Shown here: in pieces, positions 1-9,757 of the stretch
Position numbering within the stretch: the first letter of the stretch is position 1
Layout: the number at the start of each line of letters is the position of its first letter
Assembly: GCF_001693435.1 (NCBI RefSeq)
Contig: NZ_CM004509.1
Location: forward strand, 2,604,001-2,668,000
DNA length: 64,000 nt
Origin: Gilliamella sp. wkB7
GTDB taxonomy: Bacteria; Pseudomonadota; Gammaproteobacteria; Enterobacterales; Orbaceae
Direction of reading: 5' to 3'
The notes under the pieces: model-generated
Database searches by the model: none
What the model was told of the DNA's origin: nothing
The model's input: the letters and a program-made list of their open reading frames with translations, nothing else
Made by a program: the position numbers and the translations under genes

Positions 1-386
1 TTAAAGCGGGTGTTGAACTTGCCTTTGAAACCATGCTTGAATCAGGAATCTTACCAGAATCAGCTTACTATGAATCATTACACGAATTACCACTTATTGC
101 TAACACTATTGCTCGTAAACGTTTATATGAAATGAATGTGGTAATTTCTGACACGGCTGAATATGGTAATTATCTATTTGCTAATGCAGCTGTACCACTA
201 TTAAGAGAAAAATTTATGCCAATGTTACAAGCTGGTGATCTTGGCAAAGCAATTCCTGAAGGTAGTGTTGATAATGCGCAATTACGTGATGTAAATGAAG
301 AAATCCGTAATCATCCAATTGAAAAAATAGGTCGCAAATTACGTAGCTACATGACCGATATGAAACGTATTAATGTAGCGAGTTAA
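1..386 (+). CDS. ilvC: Ketol-acid reductoisomerase, C-terminal part (cut by window start)
   Basis: Only the last ~128 codons are present; the reading frame is open from base 3. The enzyme carries out the second step of branched-chain amino acid synthesis: Mg-dependent alkyl migration and NADPH reduction of acetolactate or acetohydroxybutyrate in the cytoplasm. The visible part is the all-helical knotted domain, with the conserved stretches [20 protein letters not shown] and [13 protein letters not shown] and the C-terminal YMTDMKRI segment, nearly as in enteric IlvC. It looks like the long class II enzyme, since this C-terminal knot repeat matches the E. coli protein end to end. A hairpin terminator follows at 419-442. 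A decayed copy of this 3' end lies 241 bp downstream. Confidence 0.97.
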   Translation, partial: KAGVELAFETMLESGILPESAYYESLHELPLIANTIARKRLYEMNVVISDTAEYGNYLFANAAVPLLREKFMPMLQAGDLGKAIPEGSVDNAQLRDVNEEIRNHPIEKIGRKLRSYMTDMKRINVAS

Positions 387-418
387 ACGCTGAAATCGTT
401 TAATTTTGATTAAAACCA

Positions 419-442
419 AAGGTGCTAAATGCACCTTTTTAT
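419..442 (+). terminator. Rho-independent terminator of ilvC
   Basis: An AGGTGC / GCACCT stem with a short AAAT loop is followed by a T-rich run. It lies 33 bp after the ilvC stop codon. A second copy of the same hairpin (660-684) belongs to the duplicated segment. Confidence 0.85.
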
Positions 443-448
443 ATTTTA

Positions 449-493
449 ATTTTGTAAAAAAGTTTCAGGTCATGCCTACGTTTTAGTAAAAAA
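449..493 (+). repeat. Dispersed repeat, subtype 1, copy A
   Basis: The core reads ATTTTGTAAAAAA, two variable bases, TTCAGG, then TCATGCCTACG. It lies just past the ilvC terminator. The same core occurs at 691-735 (same strand) and, inverted, at 37912-37960. The outer half, ATTTTGTAAAAAA..TTCAGG, is shared with subtype 2 copies at 38094, 38316 and 63705. Confidence 0.8.
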
Positions 494-558
494 TGATTAG
501 ATTGAAAAAATCGATATTTTATTTTTATAGAATTAGAAGAAACGATCTAGGATTAACT

Positions 559-735
559 GATCGAAAAATTAGGTCGTGATTACATAGCTACATGACCGAT
601 ATGAAACGTATTAATGTAGCCAGTTAAGTACTGAGACAGGTTAATTCTGGTTAAAACACAAGGTGCTAAATGGCACCTTTTTATATTTTAACTTTGTAAA
701 AAAGTTTCAGGTCATGCCTACGTTTTAGTAAAAAA
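559..735 (+). pseudogene. Duplicated, decayed 3' end of ilvC with its terminator
   Basis: This segment repeats the last ~25 codons of ilvC, the stop, the terminator hairpin (660-684) and the following repeat element, at a constant offset of 241 bp from the parent (about 318-493). The [12 protein letters not shown] codons are still readable but no start or upstream ilvC sequence is attached. Substitutions are scattered, so the duplication is not very recent. It cannot make a protein; at most it gives a second terminator. Confidence 0.85.
691..735 (+). repeat. Dispersed repeat, subtype 1, copy B
   Basis: This is nearly identical to copy A and was carried along in the 241-bp offset duplication of the ilvC end. 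It begins ACTTTGTAAAAAAG and continues TTTCAGGTCATGCCTACG. Confidence 0.8.
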
Positions 736-925
736 AACGCATTGAATTCAATAAGATCTAAAAATAGTGACAAGATCATATTTAGATCATTTTAATTGAT
801 CAGATATGATCATAAAGTTTTTAAAAATTAGGTAATTAAAATTTTTTTATTTTAATTTCTTATTTATTTCTTATTTAAATTATGTTATCTTTCAGCATTT
901 GCTTATATTAGGGGGTAATATATCA

Positions 926-1507
926 ATGAAGATGGCTTTTCGACCAACTGATGGTTGGCGTTGGTATTTTGATCGTGAATACGATAGTTTAATGCTGGAA
1001 GTTTCATCTGATATGTTGTTCCGTTCTTGTTATCCAAGTAAAATGCTAATTCCTGATGTTTTTAGTGAATTTGCTTTTTCTGTTAGTGATGCTGCATCTT
1101 ATTATCAGTTTCACAATAGTTGTCATTCATTAAATTTGACAGAATCACAAAAAATTCAATTATCAATTAACGCCATTGTCGCAGCTAATTTTTTAAAGCC
1201 GCAAATGCCAAAAAGTTGGTATTTTTCTCAACAATCCATTGAATATATACCAAAAGTGGCTGATATCGTTAAAGTTCATATGCAAGAAGATGGATTTGAA
1301 GTTTGTATGATGGTTGTTGAAGTTGGTGTACATGCATCATTGTGTATTATTGCTCAACCAACTTTTTTCTCTATGAATAAAACTTTCTATTTTTCAGAGG
1401 CGATTAAGGTAATGAATGATAGACTGGCTTTAGCGCAACAATTTACCCAACCAGATAATTCAATGGTTTTAGATGATAAAGAACTAGAATTAAAGGCAAT
1501 TTCCTAA
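926..1507 (+). CDS. zapC: Cell division protein ZapC
   Basis: ZapC binds FtsZ and promotes lateral bundling of its filaments at the Z ring in the cytoplasm. The 193-residue product carries the family signatures: the N-terminal GWRWYFDREYD segment, MLFRS, AASYYQF, the central LKPQMPKSWYF motif and the C-terminal AIKVMNDRL. Length is close to the ~180 of E. coli. I chose the ATG at 926 because AGGGGGT lies 8 bases upstream. A TTG at 899 in the same frame has no ribosome site and would add nine residues absent from relatives. The gene is monocistronic and convergent with ycbX, the same pairing as in enterics. Confidence 0.92.
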   Translation: MKMAFRPTDGWRWYFDREYDSLMLEVSSDMLFRSCYPSKMLIPDVFSEFAFSVSDAASYYQFHNSCHSLNLTESQKIQLSINAIVAANFLKPQMPKSWYFSQQSIEYIPKVADIVKVHMQEDGFEVCMMVVEVGVHASLCIIAQPTFFSMNKTFYFSEAIKVMNDRLALAQQFTQPDNSMVLDDKELELKAIS

Positions 1508-1952
1508 TTTTCAAACTTAATTTAAAGTGAGTAGTTATTCTCTACTCATTCCTATTTAATCCATTCTTCTTTTGATTAACACCTGTAATTCAGATTTTAA
1601 TTAGTATTGAATATTATATCCTATACTTTTTAATCGTAATTTGGTTAATGATTAGCGTTGCCCTAAAAAGGTAGTTTTTGCAGTGATGATTCACTTTTTG
1701 CTTTGGCGTTTTTCTGTTAGCCAATATATTTTATTATTCATATGAAAGTCATATAAATCCATTAAAGATAATCTGAATCCTGATTTTCTGACTTCTTTTA
1801 GCTGCTAATCCTATGCATCAATAGTTAAAGGGTTTACGATAAATAAAAAACTTTTTAAACATCCAGTGTAACTTTATCTTTATACGATAATTTTAATACT
1901 TACATTCATTAATTTTTTGAATTTATTAATTAAATATTTGATTTTTAGATAA
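1508..1952. other. Intergenic region between convergent zapC and ycbX
   Basis: There is no coding signal. A 7-bp stem, TGAGTAG / CTACTCA at 1528-1548, could act as a weak terminator for zapC but lacks a T tract. The rest is AT-rich without recognisable structure. Confidence 0.5.
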
Positions 1953-3053
1953 TTATTTTAATGGTTTTATGATGATATCACTCATAGGTATACAACTACA
2001 CGCTAAAATAGTGTTATTGCGCTTAATTCCAGATTGCGTTAATGATTTAACTTGTCCTTTTTTTAATAACACAGAGCAACGACCGCATACACCGGTTCGA
2101 CAAGAATAGGGGAGTGATATATTATGTTGTTCAAGTTGCTCTAATAGTGTTTGTTGATTATTACCTTCAAATTGTGTATTTTCAAAAGAGATACTGCAAG
2201 ATTGATAGTTGTTTGTTTCTACTTTAGGAAAGTTTTTAACATAACTATTGGCGGGTTGTCGTTCAAGTATCTCAATTTTATCTCCAACCGATACAGTTCC
2301 ATGATTTCGAGCAATCATATTCATGCCAAAATTGATATTTCCTTCCAAATCAGATCTAAAATAACCCAATGTTTTTAAAGGTTCATTATTAGGTAATGGT
2401 TCGGTTGTATTGACATTGAACGTTGTTAATACACAACGAGTACAAGGTTTTACAATATCAAAGGTGACTTCACCAATTTTAATTGTTTTCCAACCATCTT
2501 CGGCAAAAGGCAATGCACCATCAATAATAATGTTACCTCGGAATTGTTGAATATCGAGCTTAGCAGGGCACTGTTGCTGCAAATAATTAAATGAAGCCTG
2601 ATTTAATAACAAATAGGGGTAACCGTCAGCAAAACTCACGGGTATTTGTGGATAGCGTTTGGTTCGTCTTGTTAGATTATGACCAACCCAGCGTAACTGC
2701 ACATCCTTTTGAAGAAAGTGACTAAAAAATTGATTAACTCTAATTGGTGCAATTTGCGAAGTGAAATGGTTACCCCAAACTTCGGTTGGTTCATTATTTT
2801 CAGAAAATTCATCCAAATTAAAACAAATTTTTTCTAACAAAGGCAATGAAACAGAAACGTCATTACCTATTATTGATGCTCGGAGCTTTAACAATTGCGG
2901 AAATTGTCTGGCAGTTATGAATGTTCCATCAGGTTCACTAATCATCATGATTCGATCGTGTTCAAAACCTCCATCAATAGTATTGGCTGTTTGAAGTGAT
3001 ATACCTGAAAGCGATTTAATTGGATATATATATAACTGATTGACAGAAATCAT
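1953..3053 (-). CDS. ycbX: MOSC domain protein with C-terminal 2Fe-2S ferredoxin domain (YcbX)
   Basis: The 366-residue protein has three parts. An N-terminal MOSC beta-barrel domain (about 1-120) starts with the usual LYIYPIKSLSGI. The MOSC catalytic domain (about 120-265) carries the molybdenum-ligand cysteine in KPCTRC. A C-terminal plant-type ferredoxin domain (about 280-366) has YSCRTGVCGRC plus a distal ACSC for a 2Fe-2S cluster. In E. coli this Moco enzyme detoxifies N-hydroxylated bases such as 6-hydroxylaminopurine, taking electrons from a reductase. Order and length match the enteric protein (369 residues). It is convergent with zapC, as in enterics. No strong ribosome site is seen before the ATG. 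Confidence 0.9.
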   Translation of the reverse strand: MISVNQLYIYPIKSLSGISLQTANTIDGGFEHDRIMMISEPDGTFITARQFPQLLKLRASIIGNDVSVSLPLLEKICFNLDEFSENNEPTEVWGNHFTSQIAPIRVNQFFSHFLQKDVQLRWVGHNLTRRTKRYPQIPVSFADGYPYLLLNQASFNYLQQQCPAKLDIQQFRGNIIIDGALPFAEDGWKTIKIGEVTFDIVKPCTRCVLTTFNVNTTEPLPNNEPLKTLGYFRSDLEGNINFGMNMIARNHGTVSVGDKIEILERQPANSYVKNFPKVETNNYQSCSISFENTQFEGNNQQTLLEQLEQHNISLPYSCRTGVCGRCSVLLKKGQVKSLTQSGIKRNNTILACSCIPMSDIIIKPLK

Positions 3054-3320
3054 AATTTTAATAATAAATAATATAAATTATTTTAATTGTAACCTTTATA
3101 AGCCATAATTAGTAGCTAACAACTTTTTATAGTCTACATTTTATTGATTATTGGATGAGAAACATTTAATCATCTCTGTAAAAAAACCATATCTACATTA
3201 ATCATTATTTCCTCAAGTTTTTAACCTTAAATCGATATCATCTAAGAGTGTTTATTTAAAAGAAAGGGACAGGTTTTTTAAATTATTCCTTTTTATAATC
3301 ATATCTATTTAATCTCAATA

Positions 3321-3803
3321 TTAATTTAATTTTGAATAACTGATCTCTAAAATATAAAAAAAGGTTTTGCCATTCGGTGTATTGACCGATATCTCATCAT
3401 CAACTTTATGGCCAATTAACGCTCGGGCAACAGGGCTGTTGATTGAGATCCAATTCTTTTTAGGATCAAATTCATCAGCGCCGACAATACGATAAATATG
3501 CGATTCGCCCGCTTCGTCTTCTAACTTGACCCAAGCGCCAAAAAACACTTTGCCTTCCTGTCTTGGATCAGGATCAACAATGGTTAATATTTCTAACCTT
3601 TTTGTTAAAAATCGAACACGCCTATCAATTTCTCGCAATCGGCGTTTCCCATAAATATATTCTGCATTTTCACTGCGATCACCCAGTGCTGCGGCATCTG
3701 ATACGGCTTGAGTAACGCGAGGTCTTTCTTCCCTCCATAAATATTTCAATTCACGATCAAGTGCCAAATAGCCTTCTCTTGTTATATAATTAGCTTTTTG
3801 CAT
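3321..3803 (-). CDS. greB: Transcription elongation factor GreB
   Basis: GreB inserts its coiled coil into the RNA polymerase secondary channel and stimulates cleavage of backtracked transcripts. The 160-residue protein has the N-terminal coiled-coil domain (1-78) with tip acidic residues in GDRSENAEYIYGKRRLREID. This is followed by the FKBP-like C-terminal domain with the GreB-typical FFGAWVKLEDEAGE segment. The GKRRLREIDRR basic patch favours GreB over GreA. It is divergent from tex with only 44 bp between the start codons, so both promoters must overlap. In E. coli the two genes lie in tandem instead. Confidence 0.95.
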   Translation of the reverse strand: MQKANYITREGYLALDRELKYLWREERPRVTQAVSDAAALGDRSENAEYIYGKRRLREIDRRVRFLTKRLEILTIVDPDPRQEGKVFFGAWVKLEDEAGESHIYRIVGADEFDPKKNWISINSPVARALIGHKVDDEISVNTPNGKTFFYILEISYSKLN

Positions 3804-3847
3804 GATTAAATTAAATTCCGTTAATCGATAAGATATACTGAGATACC

Positions 3848-6154
3848 ATGATAAATAATCAAATTAGCCATATTATAGCTGGTGAACTCACTGTAAAACC
3901 AGAACAAGTTTCAGCTGCCATACAGTTATTAGATGAAGGCAGTACCGTTCCTTTCATTGCCCGTTATCGTAAAGAGGTAACCGGTGGGCTTGATGATACC
4001 CAGTTACGTACATTAGACAACCGTTTGAGTTATTTACGCGAACTTGAAGATCGCAAACAGACCATTTTAAAGTCAATTGACGAACAAGGAAAATTGACGC
4101 CAGAACTTAGCCAAAGTATTAAGCAAACCTTAAGTAAAACTGAACTTGAAGATCTCTATTTGCCTTATAAACCAAAACGACGCACTCGTGGTCAAATTGC
4201 GATAGAAGCTGGGTTAGAACCATTAGCTGATAGCTTATGGCAAAATCCAATGTTAAACCCTGAGAATGAAGCTGAACAATATCTTAATGCGGAAAAAGGC
4301 ATTGCTGATACTAAATCCGCGTTAGATGGTGCTCGTTATATTTTAATGGAACGATTTGCAGAAGATGCGACATTATTGGCTAAAGTGCGTCATTATCTTT
4401 GGAATAATGCGCATTTGGTTTCGCAAGTTGTTACTGGTAAAGAAGAAGAGGGCGCAAAATTTCGTGATTATTTTGCTCAAAGCGAACTTATTTCCAAAGT
4501 ACCTTCTCACCGTGCATTAGCGATGTTTCGAGGACGCAATGAAGGTTTTTTACAACTATCTTTAAATGCTGATCCTCAATTTGAAGAAACGCCAAAAGAG
4601 AGTTATTGCGAGCAGATCATTACTGAACATCTTGGCATTCGATTTAATGATCAGCCAGCTGATAAATGGCGTAAAGCCGTGATCAATTGGACATGGCGTA
4701 TTAAAATTTTAATGCACATGGAAACCGAACTTATGACTACTTTGCGCGAACGCGCAGAAGAAGAAGCAATTAATGTATTTGCGGCAAATTTGCATGATAT
4801 GTTAATGGCTGCACCTGCAGGTATGAAAGTCACTATGGGGATGGATCCCGGTTTGCGAACAGGTGTAAAAATTGCCGTTGTGGATGCGACCGGTAAACTT
4901 GTTGCAACTGAAACGATTTATCCACATACAGGACAAGCTGACAAAGCGGCAATGGTGGTGGCTGCACTTTGCATCAAATATCAAGTGGAATTAGTTGCCA
5001 TTGGTAATGGTACGGCATCTCGTGAAACTGAACGCTTCTACCTTGATGTTCAGAAAAAGTATCCAGAAGTAAAAGGGCAAAAAGTCATTGTCAGCGAAGC
5101 CGGTGCATCGGTTTATTCCGCATCTGAACTTGCTGCTCAAGAGTTTCCTGATCTAGATGTCTCAATTCGTGGTGCGGTATCCATTGCTCGCCGTTTACAA
5201 GATCCATTAGCTGAACTGGTAAAAATCGATCCAAAATCAATTGGTGTGGGACAATATCAACACGATGTGAGTCAAACTCAATTAGCTAAAAAGCTTGATG
5301 CTGTTGTCGAGGATGGTGTAAATGCCGTTGGCGTTAATTTAAATACTGCATCAATGATGTTACTTGCGCGCATTGCTGGACTGAATAAAGTGATCGCCCA
5401 AAATATTGTTGATTGGCGTAATGAAAATGGTCAATTTATCGATCGCAAACAGTTATTAAAAGTTAGCCGTTTAGGTCCTAAAGCATTCGAACAATGTGCT
5501 GGTTTTTTACGTATTATGGATGGTAAAAATCCACTTGATGCCTCAGCGGTTCACCCTGAAGCCTACCCAGTAGTTGAGCGAATTTTGGATAAAAATCACA
5601 AAACATTAAAAGAGATTTTAGGTGACTCAAGCTATTTGAAATCACTTAAAGCTATCGATTATGTCGATGATCACTTTGGTGTTCCAACCGTGACAGACAT
5701 TATCAAAGAATTGGATAAACCGGGTCGAGATCCAAGACCTGAATTTAAAACGGCGCAATTTGCTGATAATATCGAAACGATGGAAGATTTGAAAATCGGC
5801 ATGATTATGGAAGGTGCGGTTACCAATGTAACCAACTTTGGCGCTTTCGTAGATATTGGAGTACACCAAGATGGGTTAGTCCATATATCAGCATTGTCGG
5901 ATAAATTTGTTGAAGATCCAAGAACGGTTGTAAAAGCCGGTGATATTGTCAAAGTTAAAGTCGTTGAAGTTGATATTGCACGTAAACGTATTGCTTTATC
6001 AATGCGACTTAATGATCCTGCTACGCCAAAACAGGAAGAACATAAATCAATTAATAGTAAACCTGCTAACCATTCTAAAAATAATAATAGATCGACATTA
6101 AACAATAGCGCTATGGGGAACGCTTTCGCCGCGGCCTTTAAAAAAGGGAAATAA
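3848..6154 (+). CDS. tex: RNA-binding transcription accessory protein Tex
   Basis: The 768-residue protein matches Tex/YhgF throughout. It has the N-terminal helical region with [16 protein letters not shown], the YqgF-like RNase H-fold domain with [12 protein letters not shown] (about 330), a helix-hairpin-helix region (about 495-560; VGVNLNTAS and [20 protein letters not shown]), and an S1 RNA-binding domain (about 650-725; [21 protein letters not shown]). The tail after it is low-complexity and Asn/Lys-rich. Tex binds nucleic acid and is linked to transcription and ribosome stress. Its precise role is unsettled. It is divergent from greB and ends at a strong hairpin (6160-6203). Confidence 0.95.
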   Translation: MINNQISHIIAGELTVKPEQVSAAIQLLDEGSTVPFIARYRKEVTGGLDDTQLRTLDNRLSYLRELEDRKQTILKSIDEQGKLTPELSQSIKQTLSKTELEDLYLPYKPKRRTRGQIAIEAGLEPLADSLWQNPMLNPENEAEQYLNAEKGIADTKSALDGARYILMERFAEDATLLAKVRHYLWNNAHLVSQVVTGKEEEGAKFRDYFAQSELISKVPSHRALAMFRGRNEGFLQLSLNADPQFEETPKESYCEQIITEHLGIRFNDQPADKWRKAVINWTWRIKILMHMETELMTTLRERAEEEAINVFAANLHDMLMAAPAGMKVTMGMDPGLRTGVKIAVVDATGKLVATETIYPHTGQADKAAMVVAALCIKYQVELVAIGNGTASRETERFYLDVQKKYPEVKGQKVIVSEAGASVYSASELAAQEFPDLDVSIRGAVSIARRLQDPLAELVKIDPKSIGVGQYQHDVSQTQLAKKLDAVVEDGVNAVGVNLNTASMMLLARIAGLNKVIAQNIVDWRNENGQFIDRKQLLKVSRLGPKAFEQCAGFLRIMDGKNPLDASAVHPEAYPVVERILDKNHKTLKEILGDSSYLKSLKAIDYVDDHFGVPTVTDIIKELDKPGRDPRPEFKTAQFADNIETMEDLKIGMIMEGAVTNVTNFGAFVDIGVHQDGLVHISALSDKFVEDPRTVVKAGDIVKVKVVEVDIARKRIALSMRLNDPATPKQEEHKSINSKPANHSKNNNRSTLNNSAMGNAFAAAFKKGK

Positions 6155-6159
6155 TTAGC

Positions 6160-6203
6160 AATTTCCCATCATCAATATCATCATATATTTATGATGGGAA
6201 ATT
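6160..6203 (+). terminator. Terminator of tex
   Basis: A 13-bp perfect stem, AATTTCCCATCAT / ATGATGGGAAATT, with an 18-base AT-rich loop begins six bases after the tex stop codon. The T tract is short, so termination by stem strength is inferred. Confidence 0.7.
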
Positions 6204-6809
6204 TATTAATATCGGCCTGTCTTATCTTAAATAAGAGCTTAAAATCAGATTAGAATGATTCTTTTAAAATGACATAAAATCAGTTATTGATTATTAATGT
6301 AATTTTTTAATAAATGAATCTATTGCTGAAATATTTGCTTTTATAAAATTAAATGATTAAAATTAACACAAATATTCGTAGTTTTATTTTTTCTTATTTT
6401 CACTTCTTAGTAGTTTTTTGGGTTTTAATATTTTTTTATTAATTGTTTTAATAAATATCTAGTGATGAACTTTGTTAGAAACTAAAGTAAAAAGATATTC
6501 AATACCAAAAATTTCATAGCATATTTTTTAAAGTTTTATTTAGTTTTATTAAGTAGGATTCTCTTGTAATGGAAATCTTAGGATAAAAAATTAAATTTAA
6601 ATAAATAGTCAAAAATTATAGTTAGTTAAAGTAATCAGCTCTATAAAATAAATTTTTATATTTTGTCACATACTCGATTTTAAAATATTAGGTATCAAGG
6701 ATACATAAAGGAGCATGTTCTTCTTTTTATCATATATCTTATGTAAGCATGTTTGTTCGCTAACTTGATTCTATTGACGATAATCTAATTCGGATAGGCG
6801 GAGTAGTTT
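6204..6809. other. AT-rich non-coding region before the secreted protein gene
   Basis: Over 600 bases follow the tex terminator with no open frame of note. Two direct repeats of GCATGTT (6713 and 6747) lie in the probable promoter region of the downstream gene. No known operator was recognised. Confidence 0.4.
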
Positions 6810-8291
6810 ATGAAAAGCGGAGTAGCAATGAATAAAAATCTTGGTTTTTATAAAAAATTTAGTTTAGCTCACTTAATGCTAAATATTTTAATGTTTACTG
6901 TCTTACTCAGTTATGGGCATGCCTCTTTTGCCTATTTGACAGTTACTACTGCCAATTACATACAGGGTACTCCACCATCAATACTTGATACAGCAGATAC
7001 TAAAATTTTAAATGGTATTCAAGTGAAGTTAAATTTGAAAAATATCGATCCCATAATTATAGCTCCCGATTCGAATAAAAAACTTTCGCTTGCTTTTAAT
7101 ACCTCACCAAGTAATTATTCATTTGATGTTGATCTATCGCAATTAACCAATGCAGATATTAGTGATCGTGATGGAGATTATTTAGAATCTTCAAATAGTT
7201 TCATTATTCAAAGTATTACTTCTGAGTGGAAAGATCAGAATAATAATGTTATCGCTTCGAATTCAACCAACCCATTAGGGGATAATTTATGTACAGGTAG
7301 TTCTTATAAAGGTGATTCGTCGGTTACTGTAACTGTTCAATTTTATGCGAGAACTCAATACGGAATACCAACAGATTCAGAGTCAAGAGTGGTATCTAAA
7401 ACATTTTCAGTAGTCGCAAATGATGGTATTTGTTATATAAGACCAGGCGTTTTAGCAATTAATACTCCTTACCCAGATGGCTGGCCAGATGGTAAAAATA
7501 ATGCATCTTGGGGGAGTGACATCGTTAATCGATCAGATCCATTTGATCCGAATCAATTTGTTAAACAAGCTGGTTTTATTGCCTCGGCTGTTGATGCTTC
7601 CGGTAATCATTTTCCAACTACTGCATTTCCATATGCTCGCTTCAGAATTGTACCAGTTAATTCAATATCACAATATACTTACACCATGTTAAAAAACCCT
7701 AATTCATCGCTAAAAAATGTACCACGCAGTTCCGTTCCAGAATCAAAAAGTGAATTTGTTTTTACTAATAATGTTCCAAATAAAGGGGATGAATTTGTAA
7801 TTCAAGTCACCAATACGCAAACAAACGCAACTTTTTTATATCGATTCTCAATATATCATTGGGTTTATGTACATAAAGGCAATCTTGGCTACATCAGTTT
7901 CTCTGAATCGGAGAAGTTATGCAAAAATAGTGGTGATCGTTTACCAACTCGAACTGAACTCACTAATTCACCTCTTGCTTATGATAATAACACTAATGAC
8001 AAATGGTATATTCAAGGAAATGGTTACAAACGAGCTATCGGAGATAGTGTAATGGCAGAATGGGGGAAAATATTTTATTATGCGCCAAATAATAATGACT
8101 TGCGCGATATGATGGCCGGTATTTCTAGTTCTGATTATGAACCATTATTTGATTATGATTTTTATTTTACCCAAGATTTATCTCCTGTGGTTGATCCTAA
8201 TGGATTTGTCCATCGTTACAGTGTCGGAGTGGCTGAAGGTAATGTCATTGTCGAACCAGATAATGCCTATACCATGTGTACCAAATATTAG
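6810..8291 (+). CDS. Secreted protein of unknown function with invasin-like C-terminal domain
   Basis: A hydrophobic signal segment (about residues 20-42, cleavage likely after ASFA) marks export. The body is Ser/Asn/Thr-rich and probably beta-sandwich. The last ~140 residues hold a cysteine, then GDRLPTRTEL, and end in YTMCTKY. This pattern of a Cys pair around an LPT.TEL motif recalls the C-type-lectin-like tip domain of invasins and intimins. No N-terminal LysM or beta-barrel anchor is present, so the protein is an orphan secreted form or a shortened adhesin. Two starts are possible: GCGGAGTAG is duplicated, in front of the ATG at 6810 and again in front of the ATG at 6828. The gene stands alone. 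Confidence 0.6.
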   Translation: MKSGVAMNKNLGFYKKFSLAHLMLNILMFTVLLSYGHASFAYLTVTTANYIQGTPPSILDTADTKILNGIQVKLNLKNIDPIIIAPDSNKKLSLAFNTSPSNYSFDVDLSQLTNADISDRDGDYLESSNSFIIQSITSEWKDQNNNVIASNSTNPLGDNLCTGSSYKGDSSVTVTVQFYARTQYGIPTDSESRVVSKTFSVVANDGICYIRPGVLAINTPYPDGWPDGKNNASWGSDIVNRSDPFDPNQFVKQAGFIASAVDASGNHFPTTAFPYARFRIVPVNSISQYTYTMLKNPNSSLKNVPRSSVPESKSEFVFTNNVPNKGDEFVIQVTNTQTNATFLYRFSIYHWVYVHKGNLGYISFSESEKLCKNSGDRLPTRTELTNSPLAYDNNTNDKWYIQGNGYKRAIGDSVMAEWGKIFYYAPNNNDLRDMMAGISSSDYEPLFDYDFYFTQDLSPVVDPNGFVHRYSVGVAEGNVIVEPDNAYTMCTKY

Positions 8292-8890
8292 AAATTCATT
8301 AAAATGATGACTTGCTAGAAAGAGCAATAAATATGGTAATCCTTCGGCAAGTTTATCTTCTCAATGCCAATAAACTGCGTGCATTCTGTATTCGGATAGA
8401 AATAAGTTTAACCTTTTGTTGGCAAAATTTGACTAAAGTGACGATTGCTAATAAGCCAATTATCATAAAAACAAACTTTTATTTAAATACAGTTTCATTG
8501 GTTTGATAGGTAGGTGTGAAAATGACTTAATTGATCATTGACCTGCATGTTTTTTTAACCCAACCAAAACGTTGTTTTGGGTTGCTAACATACAGGGCAT
8601 AACAACAATACCTTGTAGACAATCTGTTTTATTTTTGACTTTAGCATCAACCTAGATAACATCATAAAAACGGATAGCATTATCTTCAGCATGATCCGAA
8701 ATGGAAAAGACAACTAACATAAATGCTGAAATTTTAGTAAAAGTAAATCATATGAATATATTGGAAAGAAAACAATAATATTAAAAGTAGGTTAATTTCA
8801 TGAAAAATGATAATCATCATCAATTAATTAAGCAATGTTCATAAATAATATTAAATTTAGTTATGCTTAAATTATAGTAAGATTCAAGCG
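8292..8890. other. Intergenic region between convergent genes
   Basis: It holds the possible decayed frame above and an imperfect hairpin at about 8557-8583 (AACCCAA..CAAAAC / GTTTTGGGTT). No convincing gene was found. Confidence 0.4.
8535..8720 (-). pseudogene. Possible decayed short gene
   Basis: On the minus strand an ATG (8720) opens a frame of 62 codons interrupted by one TAG after ~22 codons. The conceptual product (FSISDHAEDNAIRFYDVI, stop, VDAKVKNKTDCLQGIV) has a more protein-like composition than the surrounding AT-rich sequence. I cannot assign it to a family. It may be chance. Confidence 0.25.
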
Positions 8891-9757
8891 TTATAAATAA
8901 ACACTTGGTAACATAATATCTTTCAGGCCATAGTGTTTTAATTGATCTGCAAAAGTTTCCACTTGCTGTTTTGTGGCAGATTTCCAAGTTTTGGCAATAC
9001 CATGAACACCATGATTATGAAAAGCATTAATTCTAACTTTGATATTGGGACTTATTTCTGTTAAAAATTGCGCAAGATGCTTGGCATTATCTTGAAGATC
9101 GGTATGTTCTGGTATAACTAAAAATCGAACTTCATATAATTTTTTAATTTTCGCAAGATAGGTTATCGTGTTTTTTACACGAAGATTATCTCGACCAGTT
9201 AATTTTTTATGTACTTGATTATTCCAAGCTTTAAGGTCAATCATTGCACCGTCCATCGTATCGGCTACTTTTTGCCAGCCCGTTTGTGCTAAATACCCAT
9301 TACTATCGATAAAACAAGTTAGATGTTTTAGATCGTTCGTTTGTTTTATGGTTTTAAATAATTTTTCGATAAATGGCAACTGCATAGTTGCTTCGCCACC
9401 ACTGACCGTTATCCCATTTAAAAAGGGAAGATATTTACGAATCATAATCAAAATATCTTCCAGGCTATATTTATAGGTCATAGGGGTAGAATGATAACCA
9501 CAAGTATTAATACAAGTATCACATTGCTGGCAAGCCGAAGTTTGCCAGATGACCTTATGATTAATAAAAGATAATGCTTGATGTGGGCAGGTGTTTACAC
9601 AATCACCACACTCCTTACATAATGATATGGTATAAGGATTGTGGCAATTTAAGCATTTAAAATTACAACCTTGTAAAAATATGACTAATCGGTTACCCGG
9701 TCCGTCAACACAAGAAAATGGTAATAGTTTATTAACGATTGCCCATGACTTGTTCAT
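8891..9757 (-). CDS. yjjW: Glycyl-radical enzyme activating enzyme YjjW
   Basis: This is a radical SAM activase of 288 residues. The site-differentiated 4Fe-4S cluster motif is C31-x3-C35-x2-C38 (GCNFKCLNC). A bacterial-type ferredoxin insert follows, with two more clusters (C47, C50, C53, C57 and C76, C79, C82, C86). The VSGGEA SAM-binding motif lies near 138. Such activases abstract a hydrogen from a glycine of their partner, here YjjI, whose gene overlaps by 26 bp upstream. The pair must act without oxygen. Closest by architecture to enteric YjjW rather than PflA, which lacks the ferredoxin insert. Confidence 0.9.
   Translation of the reverse strand: MNKSWAIVNKLLPFSCVDGPGNRLVIFLQGCNFKCLNCHNPYTISLCKECGDCVNTCPHQALSFINHKVIWQTSACQQCDTCINTCGYHSTPMTYKYSLEDILIMIRKYLPFLNGITVSGGEATMQLPFIEKLFKTIKQTNDLKHLTCFIDSNGYLAQTGWQKVADTMDGAMIDLKAWNNQVHKKLTGRDNLRVKNTITYLAKIKKLYEVRFLVIPEHTDLQDNAKHLAQFLTEISPNIKVRINAFHNHGVHGIAKTWKSATKQQVETFADQLKHYGLKDIMLPSVYL

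Noticed and set aside
8312..8506. 64-codon plus-strand frame after the secreted protein gene
   Set aside because: No ribosome site, composition of translated AT-rich non-coding DNA, and no recognisable motif.
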